NCBI RefSeq assembly: GCF_048066175.1 | Contig: NZ_JBLTXA010000026.1 | Span: 1 to 64,000 of the forward strand | Direction of reading: 5' to 3' | Length of the DNA: 64,000 bases | DNA from: Niveispirillum fermenti | GTDB lineage: Bacteria; Pseudomonadota; Alphaproteobacteria; Azospirillales; Azospirillaceae | Shown here: positions 45,564-54,112 of the stretch, piece by piece | How positions within the stretch are numbered: position 1 is the first letter of the stretch | Layout of the letters: every line of letters starts with the position of its first letter | Translations under genes and position numbers: made by a program | Notes under the pieces: generated by a model | Database searches by the model: none | What the model was told of the DNA's origin: nothing | Seen by the model: the letters and a program-made list of their open reading frames with translations, nothing else

Positions 45564-45607
45564 ATAGCCTGCATCCCGGTGGGCGAGCCCGCCGGGATGC
45601 AGGCTAT
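45564..45607 (+). repeat. 44-bp near-perfect palindrome after sodA
   Basis: ATAGCCTGCATCCCGG (45564-45579) pairs exactly with 45592-45607. The enclosed 12 bases contain an inner GGGC/GCCC stem joined by a T-G wobble, so the stem is almost continuous. It starts 2 bp after the sodA stop. There is no T-run, so it may protect the message end or be a mobile-type repeat. Confidence 0.6.
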
Positions 45608-45641
45608 GAGGGCTTCCGGCAGGAAAGCCTTGGTGTGCCAG

Positions 45642-45678
45642 AAAACCCCGCCGGCAGGCCGCTGGCGGGGTTTTCTTT
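45642..45678 (+). terminator. Intrinsic terminator downstream of sodA
   Basis: AAAACCCCGCC (45642-45652) pairs with GGCGGGGTTTT (45664-45674), followed by CTTT. A GC stem plus T-rich tail fits a rho-independent terminator ending the sodA transcript and insulating hpnCD. Confidence 0.8.
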
Positions 45679-45786
45679 GATCGGCATGACGGGGGGCGTG
45701 GGCGTTTGCCGCATTATCGCCACTTCTACAACTATGCTGGACGTGGCAAACTATCGTCCCGATCGAAGACAGGGCCCGTTCCTCCC

Positions 45787-47541
45787 ATGGCCGACTTCCA
45801 CCTGTCCGTCCAGACCCCGGCAAAACCGGGCGAACCCACCGCCCGCAAGGGGATGGAGGGAGAGAATTTCCCGGTTGCCTCCCGTCTGATCCCGGCCCCC
45901 TACCGGCCACATGTTCTCGCCTTCTATGCCTTCGCCCGGCTGGCCGACGACATCGCGGACGACCCCCATGTCGAACCCGACATGAAGATCGCACAAATGG
46001 ACGCGCTGGAACGGGCGCTGGTCAGCGGCATCGGCAACCAGCCCTGGCTGGCACCAGCCCTGACACTGAAGGCGACGCTGACGGCCACCGGCGTCTCCGG
46101 TGTCCATGCGCGCCAGTTGCTGCAGGCCTTCCGCCGGGACGCCATGGGCAGCCATTGCAAGACCTGGCAGGATCTGGTGCTTTACTGCCGCTATTCGGCC
46201 AATCCGGTCGGCCGGTTCCTGCTTGAACTGCACGGCGAGGGGATCACGGCGTCCCCGGCCTCTGATGCGCTCTGCACAGCCCTGCAAATCCTCAACCACA
46301 TTCAGGATTGCCGGAACGACTGGGTCGAACTGGGGCGCTGCTATCTGCCGACCGACTGGTTCAAGGAAGCCGGCGGGTCGGTGGAACATCTGGTGGAGAT
46401 GGAGGCGACGCCGCCGGTACGCGCCGTCATCGATCGCACGCTGGACAATGTCGACTCGCTGCTGCGCCGGGCGGGGTCCCTGCCCCGCCAGATCGCCAAT
46501 CCCGGCCTGCGGCTGGAAGCGGCAGTGATCGTTGAGATGGCCATGGCCCTGTCGCGCCAGTTGCGCCGCCGCGACCCGCTGGCCGGCAAGGTGCAGGTGG
46601 GACCGGTGGGCCGGCTGGCCGCCGTTCTGACCGGCGTGCTGCGCGGCATGTCGCGCCGGCCGCCGCGCCTGACACCGGAAAGCAGCCTGGCCAGGGCGGG
46701 CAGTTGCGGCACCTCCACCTTCTACTGGCCCCTTCGCCTGCTGGGGCAGCGGCGGCGCCGTGCCATGTTCGCGATCTACGGCTTCTGCCGCGCCGTGGAC
46801 GATATCGCCGACGGCCAGGAAAAGCAGGATGTGAAGCGCGGCGCGCTGATCGACTGGATGCGCCGTATCGATGCCATGTACGGGCTGCCTGGCCCTGGCC
46901 GCCATCACGGCCGGCTGCGCGACCTGGCAGCCGCCATGCGCCGGTACAACCTGCCCCAGGCCGAATTCCATGCCGTGATCGATGGCATGATGATGGATGT
47001 GGATGGTCCCATCCGCGCGCCGTCGGTTGGCACGCTGGCCCAGTATTGCCGGCGGGTGGCGGGTGCTGTCGGGCTATTGTCGATACGTGTGTTCGGGCGC
47101 GGCGATGCCGGCGCCGATGCCTTCGCGCTGGCGCTGGGAGAGGCGCTGCAACTGACCAACATCCTGCGCGACGTGGAAGAGGATGCGAAGGATGGCCGAT
47201 GCTATCTGCCCGAAGAGATGCTGGAGGACGCCGGCATCGATGTGGAAATGGTGCAGGCCGACCCCCAATCGGTGCTGACCCATCCCGCCCTGCCCGTGGT
47301 CTGCGATGCCCTGGCCGACCGCACCCAGGCGGCCTTTGAACAGGCCCTGTCCCTGATCGGCAAACCGAATCGTCGCCTGTGGCCGGCGTTCGCCATGATG
47401 ATGCTGTATCACCGGCTGCTGGTCCGCCTGCGTCAGCGCGGCTGGTCGCCGGATGTGCTGGGACAACGCACCCGTCTGAGCGGGGTGGAGAAGATCGGCG
47501 TGGCCCTGGCCTGCGCCCTGGGCCGTTCGCCGCGCCTGTGA
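45787..47541 (+). CDS. hpnCD: Fused HpnC-HpnD: hydroxysqualene synthase plus presqualene diphosphate synthase
   Basis: A single 584-residue frame with two squalene/phytoene synthase domains. Domain 1 (about 22-290) matches HpnC, with FARLADDIADDP (Asp 54-59) and NHIQDCRNDW. Domain 2 (about 310-584) matches HpnD, with FCRAVDDIADG (Asp338, Asp339, Asp342) and TNILRDVEEDAKDGRCYLP. HpnD joins two farnesyl diphosphates to presqualene diphosphate; HpnC converts that to hydroxysqualene. These are normally two adjacent genes; here no stop separates them, and a linker of about 20-30 residues joins the domains. Both pairs of Asp-rich motifs look intact. Start chosen at MADFHLS; the open frame extends 27 codons upstream. 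Confidence 0.88.
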   Translation: MADFHLSVQTPAKPGEPTARKGMEGENFPVASRLIPAPYRPHVLAFYAFARLADDIADDPHVEPDMKIAQMDALERALVSGIGNQPWLAPALTLKATLTATGVSGVHARQLLQAFRRDAMGSHCKTWQDLVLYCRYSANPVGRFLLELHGEGITASPASDALCTALQILNHIQDCRNDWVELGRCYLPTDWFKEAGGSVEHLVEMEATPPVRAVIDRTLDNVDSLLRRAGSLPRQIANPGLRLEAAVIVEMAMALSRQLRRRDPLAGKVQVGPVGRLAAVLTGVLRGMSRRPPRLTPESSLARAGSCGTSTFYWPLRLLGQRRRRAMFAIYGFCRAVDDIADGQEKQDVKRGALIDWMRRIDAMYGLPGPGRHHGRLRDLAAAMRRYNLPQAEFHAVIDGMMMDVDGPIRAPSVGTLAQYCRRVAGAVGLLSIRVFGRGDAGADAFALALGEALQLTNILRDVEEDAKDGRCYLPEEMLEDAGIDVEMVQADPQSVLTHPALPVVCDALADRTQAAFEQALSLIGKPNRRLWPAFAMMMLYHRLLVRLRQRGWSPDVLGQRTRLSGVEKIGVALACALGRSPRL

Positions 47542-48812
47542 GCCTTTCCGGCGTCACCCACGTCGTCGGGGCCGGCCTGTCCGGGCTGGCCTGCGCCACC
47601 CGTCTGGCCACGGCCGGTCATACGGTCATCCTTTACGAGGCGACGGACCACGCCGGCGGTCGCTGCCGAAGCTGGCACGACACGCTGCTGGAAAGGATCA
47701 TCGACAATGGCAACCACCTGATCCTGGGCGCGAACCAGGAATGCATGACCTATCTGGCGCGCATTGGCGGGGCTGGCGAGCTTTTGGCTATCGATCCCGT
47801 GGCGCTGCCGTTCCAGGATCTGGCGGACGGCAGCGCATGGACCCTACGTCCGGGCGCGGGCCGGATCCCGTTCTGGCTTGCCGACCCGGCGCGGCGGGTG
47901 GCGGGTGCAGGACCGATCGATCATCTGGGCGTCCTGGCACTGGCCTTGGCAGGGCCGTCGCGCACCGTGGCCGACATGTTGCGGGCCGATGATGTGATCA
48001 CCCGCCGGCTTTGGAAACCGTTGGCTGTCTCGATCCTGAACACACCGTGGGATACGGCATCGGCCCGTCTGCTATGGGGTGTCCTCCGCCGCACTTTGCT
48101 TGGGGGAAGCGATGCCTGCCGGCCGTTCATCGCCGGGCCCGGCGGCCTGTCGGGGGCACTGGTCGGCCCTGCCTTGACCGTGCTGGCCCGGTCCGGCGCG
48201 GCAGTGCGGTTCGGCCATCGGCTGCGGGCGGTCGAGCGGGCCGGCGATGGAACGATCGCAGCCCTTCGCTTCACCGACGGCCGGCAGGTGGCCCTGGACC
48301 GGGCGGACTGTGTCATCCTGGCCCTTCCGGCCGATGCCACGGGCGCATTATTGCCGGACATTCCGGTCCCCGATGCCTTTCATGCGATCCTGAATGCCCA
48401 TTTTCGCCTGGGTGCGCCTGTCCGCCTTCCAGCGGGAATGCCTTTGGTGGGACTGGTCGGCGGCGTGACGGAATGGCTGTTCGCGCGCGGCGATGTGCTG
48501 TCGGCAACGGTCAGCGCCGCCGACGTCCACATGGACCGGCCGAACGACGATCTCGCCCGTCTGCTGTGGGCGGAAGCGGCACGGGTCCTGGACCTTCCGC
48601 CGGCACCGGTTCCACCCTGCCGCATCGTCAAGGAAAGGCGTGCCACCTTTGCCGCCACACCAGCCCAGAACCGGCGGCGGCCCGGCCCGGCACAGGGCCG
48701 CAACCTGATCCTGGCTGGCGACTGGACCGCCACGGGCCTGCCGGCCACCATAGAGGGCGCCATCCTGTCCGGACACCGCGCAGCCGAACTGGCGATGCGA
48801 AGGCCGGTTTGA
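47538..48812 (+). CDS. hpnE: Squalene-forming FAD-dependent oxidoreductase HpnE
   Basis: A 424-residue flavoprotein of the amine oxidase/phytoene desaturase group that reduces hydroxysqualene to squalene, the last step before hopanoid cyclisation. The FAD-binding start THVVGAGLSGLACATRL continues to YEATDHAGGRC, and the C-terminal ILAGDWTATGLPATIEGA completes the site. The GTG at 47538-47540 overlaps the hpnCD TGA as GTGA, so the enzymes of the pathway are translationally coupled. No squalene-hopene cyclase gene is in the window. Confidence 0.92.
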   Translation: MSLSGVTHVVGAGLSGLACATRLATAGHTVILYEATDHAGGRCRSWHDTLLERIIDNGNHLILGANQECMTYLARIGGAGELLAIDPVALPFQDLADGSAWTLRPGAGRIPFWLADPARRVAGAGPIDHLGVLALALAGPSRTVADMLRADDVITRRLWKPLAVSILNTPWDTASARLLWGVLRRTLLGGSDACRPFIAGPGGLSGALVGPALTVLARSGAAVRFGHRLRAVERAGDGTIAALRFTDGRQVALDRADCVILALPADATGALLPDIPVPDAFHAILNAHFRLGAPVRLPAGMPLVGLVGGVTEWLFARGDVLSATVSAADVHMDRPNDDLARLLWAEAARVLDLPPAPVPPCRIVKERRATFAATPAQNRRRPGPAQGRNLILAGDWTATGLPATIEGAILSGHRAAELAMRRPV

Positions 48813-48821
48813 AATAGAAAA

Positions 48822-48850
48822 GGGGCGACGGCCGGACAGGCCGTCGCCCC
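48822..48850 (-). terminator. Terminator between hpnE and the DAHP synthase gene
   Basis: GGGGCGACGGCC (48822-48833) pairs with GGCCGTCGCCCC (48839-48850) around a 5-nt loop. Read on the minus strand it is followed by TTTTCTATTTC, a classical intrinsic terminator for the DAHP synthase gene. It may also stop hpn transcripts coming the other way. Confidence 0.82.
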
Positions 48851-48873
48851 CAACTATTCCCGAAAGGTCAGGG

Positions 48874-50283
48874 TTACTCCGCCGCGACGCGCGGGCGCGG
48901 CTGCCCCATGCGCACAGCCTTCAACCCCTCGGCGATCAGGAAGGCCAGTTCCAGCGACTGGCTGGCATTCAGGCGCGGGTCACAGGCCGTATGGTAACGC
49001 AGGGCCAGCGCATGGTCGGTGATGGCCTGCGCGCCGCCGGTGCATTCCGTCACGTCCTGCCCAGTCATTTCGAAATGCACGCCGCCGGGGTGCGCCCCCT
49101 CCGCCCGGATGACATCCATGAAGCCACGGACCTCGGCCAGCACCCGGTCGAACGGGCGCGTCTTGTAACCGGTGGAAGATTTGATGGTGTTGCCGTGCAT
49201 CGGGTCGCAGGACCACACGACGGTCCGCCCCTCGCGCTGTACCCTGCGCACCAGCGGGGCCAGCTTGTCAGCGACCTTGTCGGACCCCATGCGCACGATC
49301 AGGGTCAGGCGCCCCGCCTCGTCCAGCGGGTTCAGCGTGTCGATCAGGCGGATCAGGTCATCCCCGTCCATGCTGGGGCCGCATTTCAGGCCCACCGGGT
49401 TCTTCACCCCGCGCAGGAATTCCACATGCGCGCCATCGGCCTGGCGGGTGCGGTCGCCGATCCACAGCATATGGGCTGACACGTCGTACCATTCGCCCGT
49501 GGTACTGTCGATGCGGGTCAGCGCCTGCTCATAGGGTAGCAGCAGCGCCTCATGGCTGGTGAACAGTTCCGTTTCGCGAATCTGGGAGATGTTGTCGCCC
49601 GTGATGCCGCAGGCCGCCATGAAGGACAGCGCCTCATCCAGCCGGTTGGCCAGATCCTGGTAGCGCTCGCCCTGCGGGCTCTTCTCCACAAAGCCGAGGT
49701 TCCACTGATGCACCTTGTGCAGGTCGGCATAGCCGCCCTGGGCAAAGGCACGCAGCAGGTTCAGCGTGGCGGCCGACTGGTTATAGGCCTGGACCATGCG
49801 TTCGGGATCGGGCACGCGGGCCTCGGCCGTGAAATCGAAGCCGTTGATGATGTCGCCGCGATAGCTGGGCAGTTCGACACCCTCGATCACCTCGGTGTCG
49901 GCCGAGCGCGGCTTGGCGAACTGGCCGGCCAGACGGCCCACCTTCACCACCGGCGTGGCGGCGCCAAAGGTCAGCACGACCGCCATCTGCAAAAGCACGC
50001 GGAACGTGTCGCGGATATTGTTGGGATGGAATTCAGAGAAGCTTTCCGCGCAGTCGCCCCCCTGCAACAGAAAGGCCTCCCCGCGCGCCACCTTGCCCAG
50101 ATGTTCCTTCAGGCGCCGCGCCTCGCCCGCAAAAACCAGCGGCGGATAGGCCGCCAGCTTGGCTTCCGCGGCCTTCAACCGGGCTTCGTCGGGATATGAG
50201 GGAACCTGCCGGATCGGCTTGGCGCGCCAGCTATCAGGCGTCCAGCGCCCGGCGGTCCCCACCTTCTGCGTATCCGTTGGCAT
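48874..50283 (-). CDS. aroG: Class II 3-deoxy-7-phosphoheptulonate (DAHP) synthase
   Basis: A 469-residue class II (plant-type) enzyme condensing phosphoenolpyruvate with erythrose-4-phosphate, the entry to the shikimate pathway. Conserved blocks are LLQGGDCAESFSEF, KVGRLAGQFAKPRS, GDNISQIRETELFTSHEALLLPYEQ, VGLKCGPSM, WSCDPMHGNT and HFEMTGQDVTECTGG. Metal ligands include the Cys of GGDCAE and the His of DPMHGN. The ATG at 50281-50283 has GAGGTAAGG upstream; a TTG-started extension of 48 codons is not supported. Confidence 0.95.
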   Translation of the reverse strand: MPTDTQKVGTAGRWTPDSWRAKPIRQVPSYPDEARLKAAEAKLAAYPPLVFAGEARRLKEHLGKVARGEAFLLQGGDCAESFSEFHPNNIRDTFRVLLQMAVVLTFGAATPVVKVGRLAGQFAKPRSADTEVIEGVELPSYRGDIINGFDFTAEARVPDPERMVQAYNQSAATLNLLRAFAQGGYADLHKVHQWNLGFVEKSPQGERYQDLANRLDEALSFMAACGITGDNISQIRETELFTSHEALLLPYEQALTRIDSTTGEWYDVSAHMLWIGDRTRQADGAHVEFLRGVKNPVGLKCGPSMDGDDLIRLIDTLNPLDEAGRLTLIVRMGSDKVADKLAPLVRRVQREGRTVVWSCDPMHGNTIKSSTGYKTRPFDRVLAEVRGFMDVIRAEGAHPGGVHFEMTGQDVTECTGGAQAITDHALALRYHTACDPRLNASQSLELAFLIAEGLKAVRMGQPRPRVAAE

Positions 50284-50533
50284 GATCCTTACCTCATCCT
50301 TCTCTCTAATCCCGTCCCGGCCATGGCTCCCTTGCCGGCGGGCATCAGCATTTTGGGTTCCCCGCAATGGGCTCTCACCCACGGGTCGACTTTTGTAAGC
50401 GACTCGGGGGGGTATTTTCCAGTCCAATCAACCTGCGTTTTGCGCAATGTTCGTGCGCAAATAGGCCGCGCGGCCAGACCGCAGCTTGCCTATACTCGCG
50501 CCGAAGCCCTTCGACTGCCAGCAGGATTTGCCG

Positions 50534-51889
50534 ATGACCAGCGCCCAGACGCCGCCGAAAGCACCGCCCGCCGCCGCCGGCTGGCGGCAGGTGATGCGGG
50601 CCCTGGGGCGGCCGAAGGTCCTGGTGATGCTGCTGCTGGGTTTCTCCTCCGGTCTGCCGTTCCTGTTGACGGGCAATACGCTGGGATTCTGGCTGCGAGA
50701 GGAAGGGGCCGATCTGGCGACCATCGGGTTCCTGTCGTGGATCGGCATCGTCTATTCACTGAAGATGTTCTGGGCACCCATCCTGGACCGGATGGACGCC
50801 CCCCTGCCCGGCCGCCTGGGCCGGCGGCGAAGCTGGATGCTGCTGGCCCAGCTCATCATCGGTGCCGGCCTGCTGGGCATGGCCAGTGTGGGGCCGGGCG
50901 GGGGCGACCTCTGGGCACTGGGCGGATTCGCGCTGCTGGCGGCCTTCGCCTCCTCCACGCAGGATATCGTGGTGGATGCCTGGCGCATCGAAAGTGCGGC
51001 CAATGGCGAGGAACAGGGCCTGTTGTCGGCCTCCTATCAGATCGGCTACCGGGCGGCCATGCTGGCGACCGACAGCCTGATCCTGCTGCTGGCAGCCGGG
51101 ATCGGCTGGCAATCCTCCTACGGGGTTGCCGGGGCCGTGATGGCGGTGGGCATCGCCGCCACGCTGATGGCGACCGAACCGGTGCGTCAGGTGCCGGCCG
51201 GGGGCGTCACCACCGCCCCGCTCTGGACGCGGGCCGGGTTTGTCGATGCCTTCATCGGGCCGTTGACGAGTTTCCTGCGCACACATGGGCAATTGTCCAT
51301 GCTGATGCTGGCGGTCGTCATGCTGTACCGGCTGGGTGATTTCCTGATCGGCCCCATGATCAACCCTTTCTATGTCGATCTCGGCCTGACCAAGGAGGTG
51401 GTGGGCACGGTGCGCGCGTCGGTCGGCCTTTGGGCATCGGTTGCCGGTATTGCCCTGGGCGGGATCAGCTCGGTCAGGCTGGGATTCCGGCGCACGCTGA
51501 TCCTGGGTGCCATCCTCGGTCCCTTCTCCAACCTCGCCTTCTCGGCCATGGCCATGGCCGGGCCGGACATCGGCGTGTTCACGGTGGCCATCATCGTCGA
51601 CAACATCGCCACCGGCTTTGCGGGCGTGGCGCTGACGGCCTATATGTCCAGTCTGACCAGTATCGGGTACACGGCCACGCAATATGCGCTGCTTTCGTCG
51701 CTCTATACCGTGTTGGGCAAGGTGCTGAAGGGCTTCTCGGGTCAGGCAGTGGAAGCGATGGAACCCTTGGTGGGGCAGATGTCGGCCTATGCGCTGTTCT
51801 TTGCGGGGACGGCGGCCGTCGGTGTTCCCGTCGTGGCGCTGTGTCTGTTCCTGGACCGTGTCGCACGCCGCCATCGGGGCACCCCCTGA
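50534..51889 (+). CDS. ampG: AmpG-like MFS permease (muropeptide transporter family)
   Basis: A 451-residue inner-membrane protein with about 12 hydrophobic segments. Conserved AmpG features are VLVMLLLGFSSGLPFLLTGNTLGFWL in the first segment (a run across about 24-49), the cytosolic loop GRLGRRRSWMLLAQ, and FASSTQDIVVDAWRIE. AmpG imports 1,6-anhydromuropeptides released by lytic transglycosylases for wall recycling. Two such enzymes (mltB and the SLT-type gene) plus RlpA are encoded in this window. The ATG at 50534 follows AGCAGGA. It is divergent from the DAHP synthase gene with 250 bp between, in which no other gene is evident. Confidence 0.88.
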   Translation: MTSAQTPPKAPPAAAGWRQVMRALGRPKVLVMLLLGFSSGLPFLLTGNTLGFWLREEGADLATIGFLSWIGIVYSLKMFWAPILDRMDAPLPGRLGRRRSWMLLAQLIIGAGLLGMASVGPGGGDLWALGGFALLAAFASSTQDIVVDAWRIESAANGEEQGLLSASYQIGYRAAMLATDSLILLLAAGIGWQSSYGVAGAVMAVGIAATLMATEPVRQVPAGGVTTAPLWTRAGFVDAFIGPLTSFLRTHGQLSMLMLAVVMLYRLGDFLIGPMINPFYVDLGLTKEVVGTVRASVGLWASVAGIALGGISSVRLGFRRTLILGAILGPFSNLAFSAMAMAGPDIGVFTVAIIVDNIATGFAGVALTAYMSSLTSIGYTATQYALLSSLYTVLGKVLKGFSGQAVEAMEPLVGQMSAYALFFAGTAAVGVPVVALCLFLDRVARRHRGTP

Positions 51890-51928
51890 TCCCCGCCCAT
51901 CAAAGTTGGGCAGGGCCGCGATGCACGT

Positions 51929-53638
51929 CTAGAATCCGCACGGGCAGGTACACATAGGCGGATTCGTCCCACCACCGGGGTTCGTCTCACCACCGGGGTC
52001 CGTCCCGCCACCGGGGTCCGTCCCGCCACCGGGGTTCGTCTCACCACCGGGGTTCGTACCACCACCGGGATTCGTGCCACCGCCGGGGTCCGTACCACCA
52101 CCGGGGTTCGTACCACCGCCCGGATTCGTCCCGCCACCGGGGTTCGTGCCACCGCCGGGGTTCGTCCCGCCACCGGGGTTCGTGCCACCGCCGGGGTTCG
52201 TCCCGCCACCGGGGTCCGTCTCACCACCGGGGTTCGTCCCACCACCGGGGTTCGTCTCACCACCGGGGTCCGTCCCGCCACCGGGGTCCGTCCCGCCACC
52301 GGGGTTCGTGCCACCGCCGGGGTTCGTCTCACCACCGGGGTTCGTGCCACCGCCGGGGTCCGTCTCACCACCGGGGTCCGTCCCGCCACCGGGGTTCGTC
52401 CCACCGCCGGGGTTCGTCCCGCCACCAGGGTTCGTTCCACCACCGGGGTCCGTCCCACCGCCCGGATTCGTCCCACCGCCGGGATTCGTGCCACCACCGG
52501 GGTTCGTCCCGCCACCGGGGTTCGTCCCGCCACCGGGGTCCGTCCCGCCACCGGGGTTCGTTCCACCGCCGGGGTTCGTCCCACCGCCGGGGTTCGTCCC
52601 GCCACCGGGGTTCGTCCCGCCACCGGGGTTCGTCCCGCCACCGGGGTTCGTCCCGCCACCGGGGTTCGTGCCACCGCCGGGGTTCGTTCCACCACCGGGG
52701 TTCGTTCCACCGCCGGGGTTCGTCCCACCGCCGGGATTCGTGCCACCACCGGGGTTCGTTCCACCACCGGGGTCCGTCCCACCGCCCGGATTCGTTCCAC
52801 CGCCTGGGTTCGTGCCACCGCCAGGGTTCGTGCCACCACCAGGGTTCGTTCCACCGCCGGGGTTCGTCCCACCGCCGGGATTCGTGCCACCACCGGGGTT
52901 CGTCCCACCACCGGGATCCGTCCCGCCGCCGGGGTTCGTGCCACCGCCTGGGTTCGTCCCGCCGCCACCGGTCGTGCCGGCGATGACCCCACCCACACCC
53001 GCAGCGATGCCGGCAACCGTGCCGGCGCCGACCGTGGTTCCCCCCCCGCCCCCCAGCGCAGAGGCGGCACCGCGGTCATCCTGTCCCACCAGTTCCGCCA
53101 CCTGCCGGTCGTCGTCACGGGGCCTGCCGATATTGGTCAAGGTGTCGTCACCCAAGGCGACAACAGTATGGCTGGCGGGATTGATCACCTCCCCCCCGAC
53201 AAGCTGGATCTGCGTTTGCAGGCCCGTAGCGGCACTGATTGCCGTAGCGATGGCGCCCAGGTTCAATGGCTGGTCTGCGAAGATGACAGGGTTCTGCACC
53301 ATGGCAACCAGCACAACCCGTCCCCGGGTGATGCTTTCGATCAGGTTCACACCCACACGCACCACCGATGCCGTCATGGCCGTCGCCGTGCCCGACTGCG
53401 TCGTCACCCGAAGGTTGCGTATCTCCAGTTCCGGCGGGAAGCCCCGCACCGTCTCTGGCAGGGCATGCACCCGCATCCCCCGCAGCCCGCTGTCATTCAC
53501 TGCCTGAAGGACCCGTTCCGCCCGTCCCGGTATGTCGAAGGCGAAAGGGGCCAGCATGATCAGGAGCGTGGCAATGGCCACGCCATACAGCACGAAGCGG
53601 AAGAACCAGCGCAGCGGTGTCAGGACAAGGCGCAACAT
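51929..53638 (-). CDS. Membrane-anchored protein with 56 GGGTNP-type hexapeptide repeats
   Basis: A 569-residue protein of unknown function. It has an N-terminal membrane segment (about 12-34) and a folded region of about 180 residues (LEIRNLRVTTQSG, MVQNPVIFADQPL) that recalls AsmA-like periplasmic domains without a firm match. A Gly/Ala stretch follows, then 56 tandem copies of G-G-[GE]-T-[ND]-P (225-560). It ends in a nine-residue tail, PMCTCPCGF, with three cysteines. The start at 53636-53638 is chosen because the membrane segment follows at once. Minus-strand coding is favoured over the two other open frames by this domain layout. The long flexible linker may hold the Cys tail away from the membrane. 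Confidence 0.72.
   Translation of the reverse strand: MLRLVLTPLRWFFRFVLYGVAIATLLIMLAPFAFDIPGRAERVLQAVNDSGLRGMRVHALPETVRGFPPELEIRNLRVTTQSGTATAMTASVVRVGVNLIESITRGRVVLVAMVQNPVIFADQPLNLGAIATAISAATGLQTQIQLVGGEVINPASHTVVALGDDTLTNIGRPRDDDRQVAELVGQDDRGAASALGGGGGTTVGAGTVAGIAAGVGGVIAGTTGGGGTNPGGGTNPGGGTDPGGGTNPGGGTNPGGGTNPGGGTNPGGGTNPGGGTNPGGGTNPGGGTDPGGGTNPGGGTNPGGGTNPGGGTNPGGGTNPGGGTNPGGGTNPGGGTNPGGGTNPGGGTNPGGGTNPGGGTNPGGGTDPGGGTNPGGGTNPGGGTNPGGGTNPGGGTDPGGGTNPGGGTNPGGGTNPGGGTDPGGETDPGGGTNPGGETNPGGGTNPGGGTDPGGGTDPGGETNPGGGTNPGGETDPGGGTNPGGGTNPGGGTNPGGGTNPGGGTNPGGGTNPGGGTDPGGGTNPGGGTNPGGETNPGGGTDPGGGTDPGGETNPGGGTNPPMCTCPCGF
51959..52966. repeat. 18-bp tandem repeat array, 56 copies
   Basis: 1008 bp made of exactly 56 units of 18 bp, each encoding one hexapeptide on the minus strand. 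Units differ mainly at the Asn/Asp codon (AAC or GAC), at Gly versus Glu in the third position, and at silent third positions. This is a likely hotspot for copy-number change. Confidence 0.95.
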
Positions 53639-53831
53639 GGAAGACCAACCGGCAGGGCATGGACAGGAACCCCATTCTACCGTGAGCAACCTATCAAAGT
53701 CTTGTGGTCACTGCACCGCTTGCCTACCAGAACTGGCATGTGCCGACAGCACAACCTTAGGGTCGTGGACAGCGTCCACCCGGCACAGCATTGTGTTGCC
53801 AGGCGCTTTGCGTTGACGAGACCCAGGAAGC

Positions 53832-54035
53832 ATGTCGGAAGCCTCCCCCGCGCTCTACGAATTCTGCTGGATGGACGGCACCGGAAAGGTCACGGCCGTG
53901 TCCTGCTGGGCCCGCGGCCGGCCAGAGGCGGAAGATGCTGCCCGCCGGGCAGGCTGGCCCGGCCATGACGGCACGCGGCTGGGCCGCTACCGCGCGGAAT
54001 TGGAACGGCTGATGCGGATCGACGATATTTCTTGA
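53832..54035 (+). CDS. Small conserved-looking hypothetical protein
   Basis: A 67-residue frame with an AGGA ribosome site just before its ATG and coding-like codon use. The product is soluble, with no signal peptide or membrane segment, contains two Cys and two Trp-centred patches (EFCWMDG, AGWPGHDG), and ends in a charged helix. I do not recognise the family. It lies between the repeat-protein gene, transcribed away, and the tRNA promoter. Confidence 0.5.
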   Translation: MSEASPALYEFCWMDGTGKVTAVSCWARGRPEAEDAARRAGWPGHDGTRLGRYRAELERLMRIDDIS

Positions 54036-54044
54036 AAATGGCTG

Positions 54045-54073
54045 TTGACAGGGTCGGCGCATTTTCATAAATA
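54045..54073 (+). promoter_or_regulatory. Promoter of the tRNA gene
   Basis: TTGACA (54045-54050) and TAAATA (54068-54073) are separated by 17 bp, a near-consensus sigma-70 promoter. The expected start lies about 33 bases before the mature tRNA. Confidence 0.75.
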
Positions 54074-54112
54074 GCGGCTCCCGTTCGACGGTAAGCCGGA
54101 TGACGGACCTGA

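Noticed and set aside
45706..45786. Upstream extension of hpnCD
   Set aside because: The extra 27 residues show no similarity to HpnC and no ribosome site precedes the earlier start.
51959..52966. CRISPR array
   Set aside because: Units are directly adjacent with no unique spacers and keep a reading frame; this is a coding tandem repeat.
51787..53118. Second minus-strand frame through the repeat array (VAGRTPV-type repeats)
   Set aside because: An 18-bp repeat without stops keeps every frame open. This one has no start context and runs into the antisense of ampG.
52074..53507. Long plus-strand frame encoding PPPGFV/PPPGSV repeats
   Set aside because: It is the antisense reading of the 18-bp array. 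It lacks a ribosome site and a recognisable domain, whereas the minus-strand frame has a membrane anchor and folded region.
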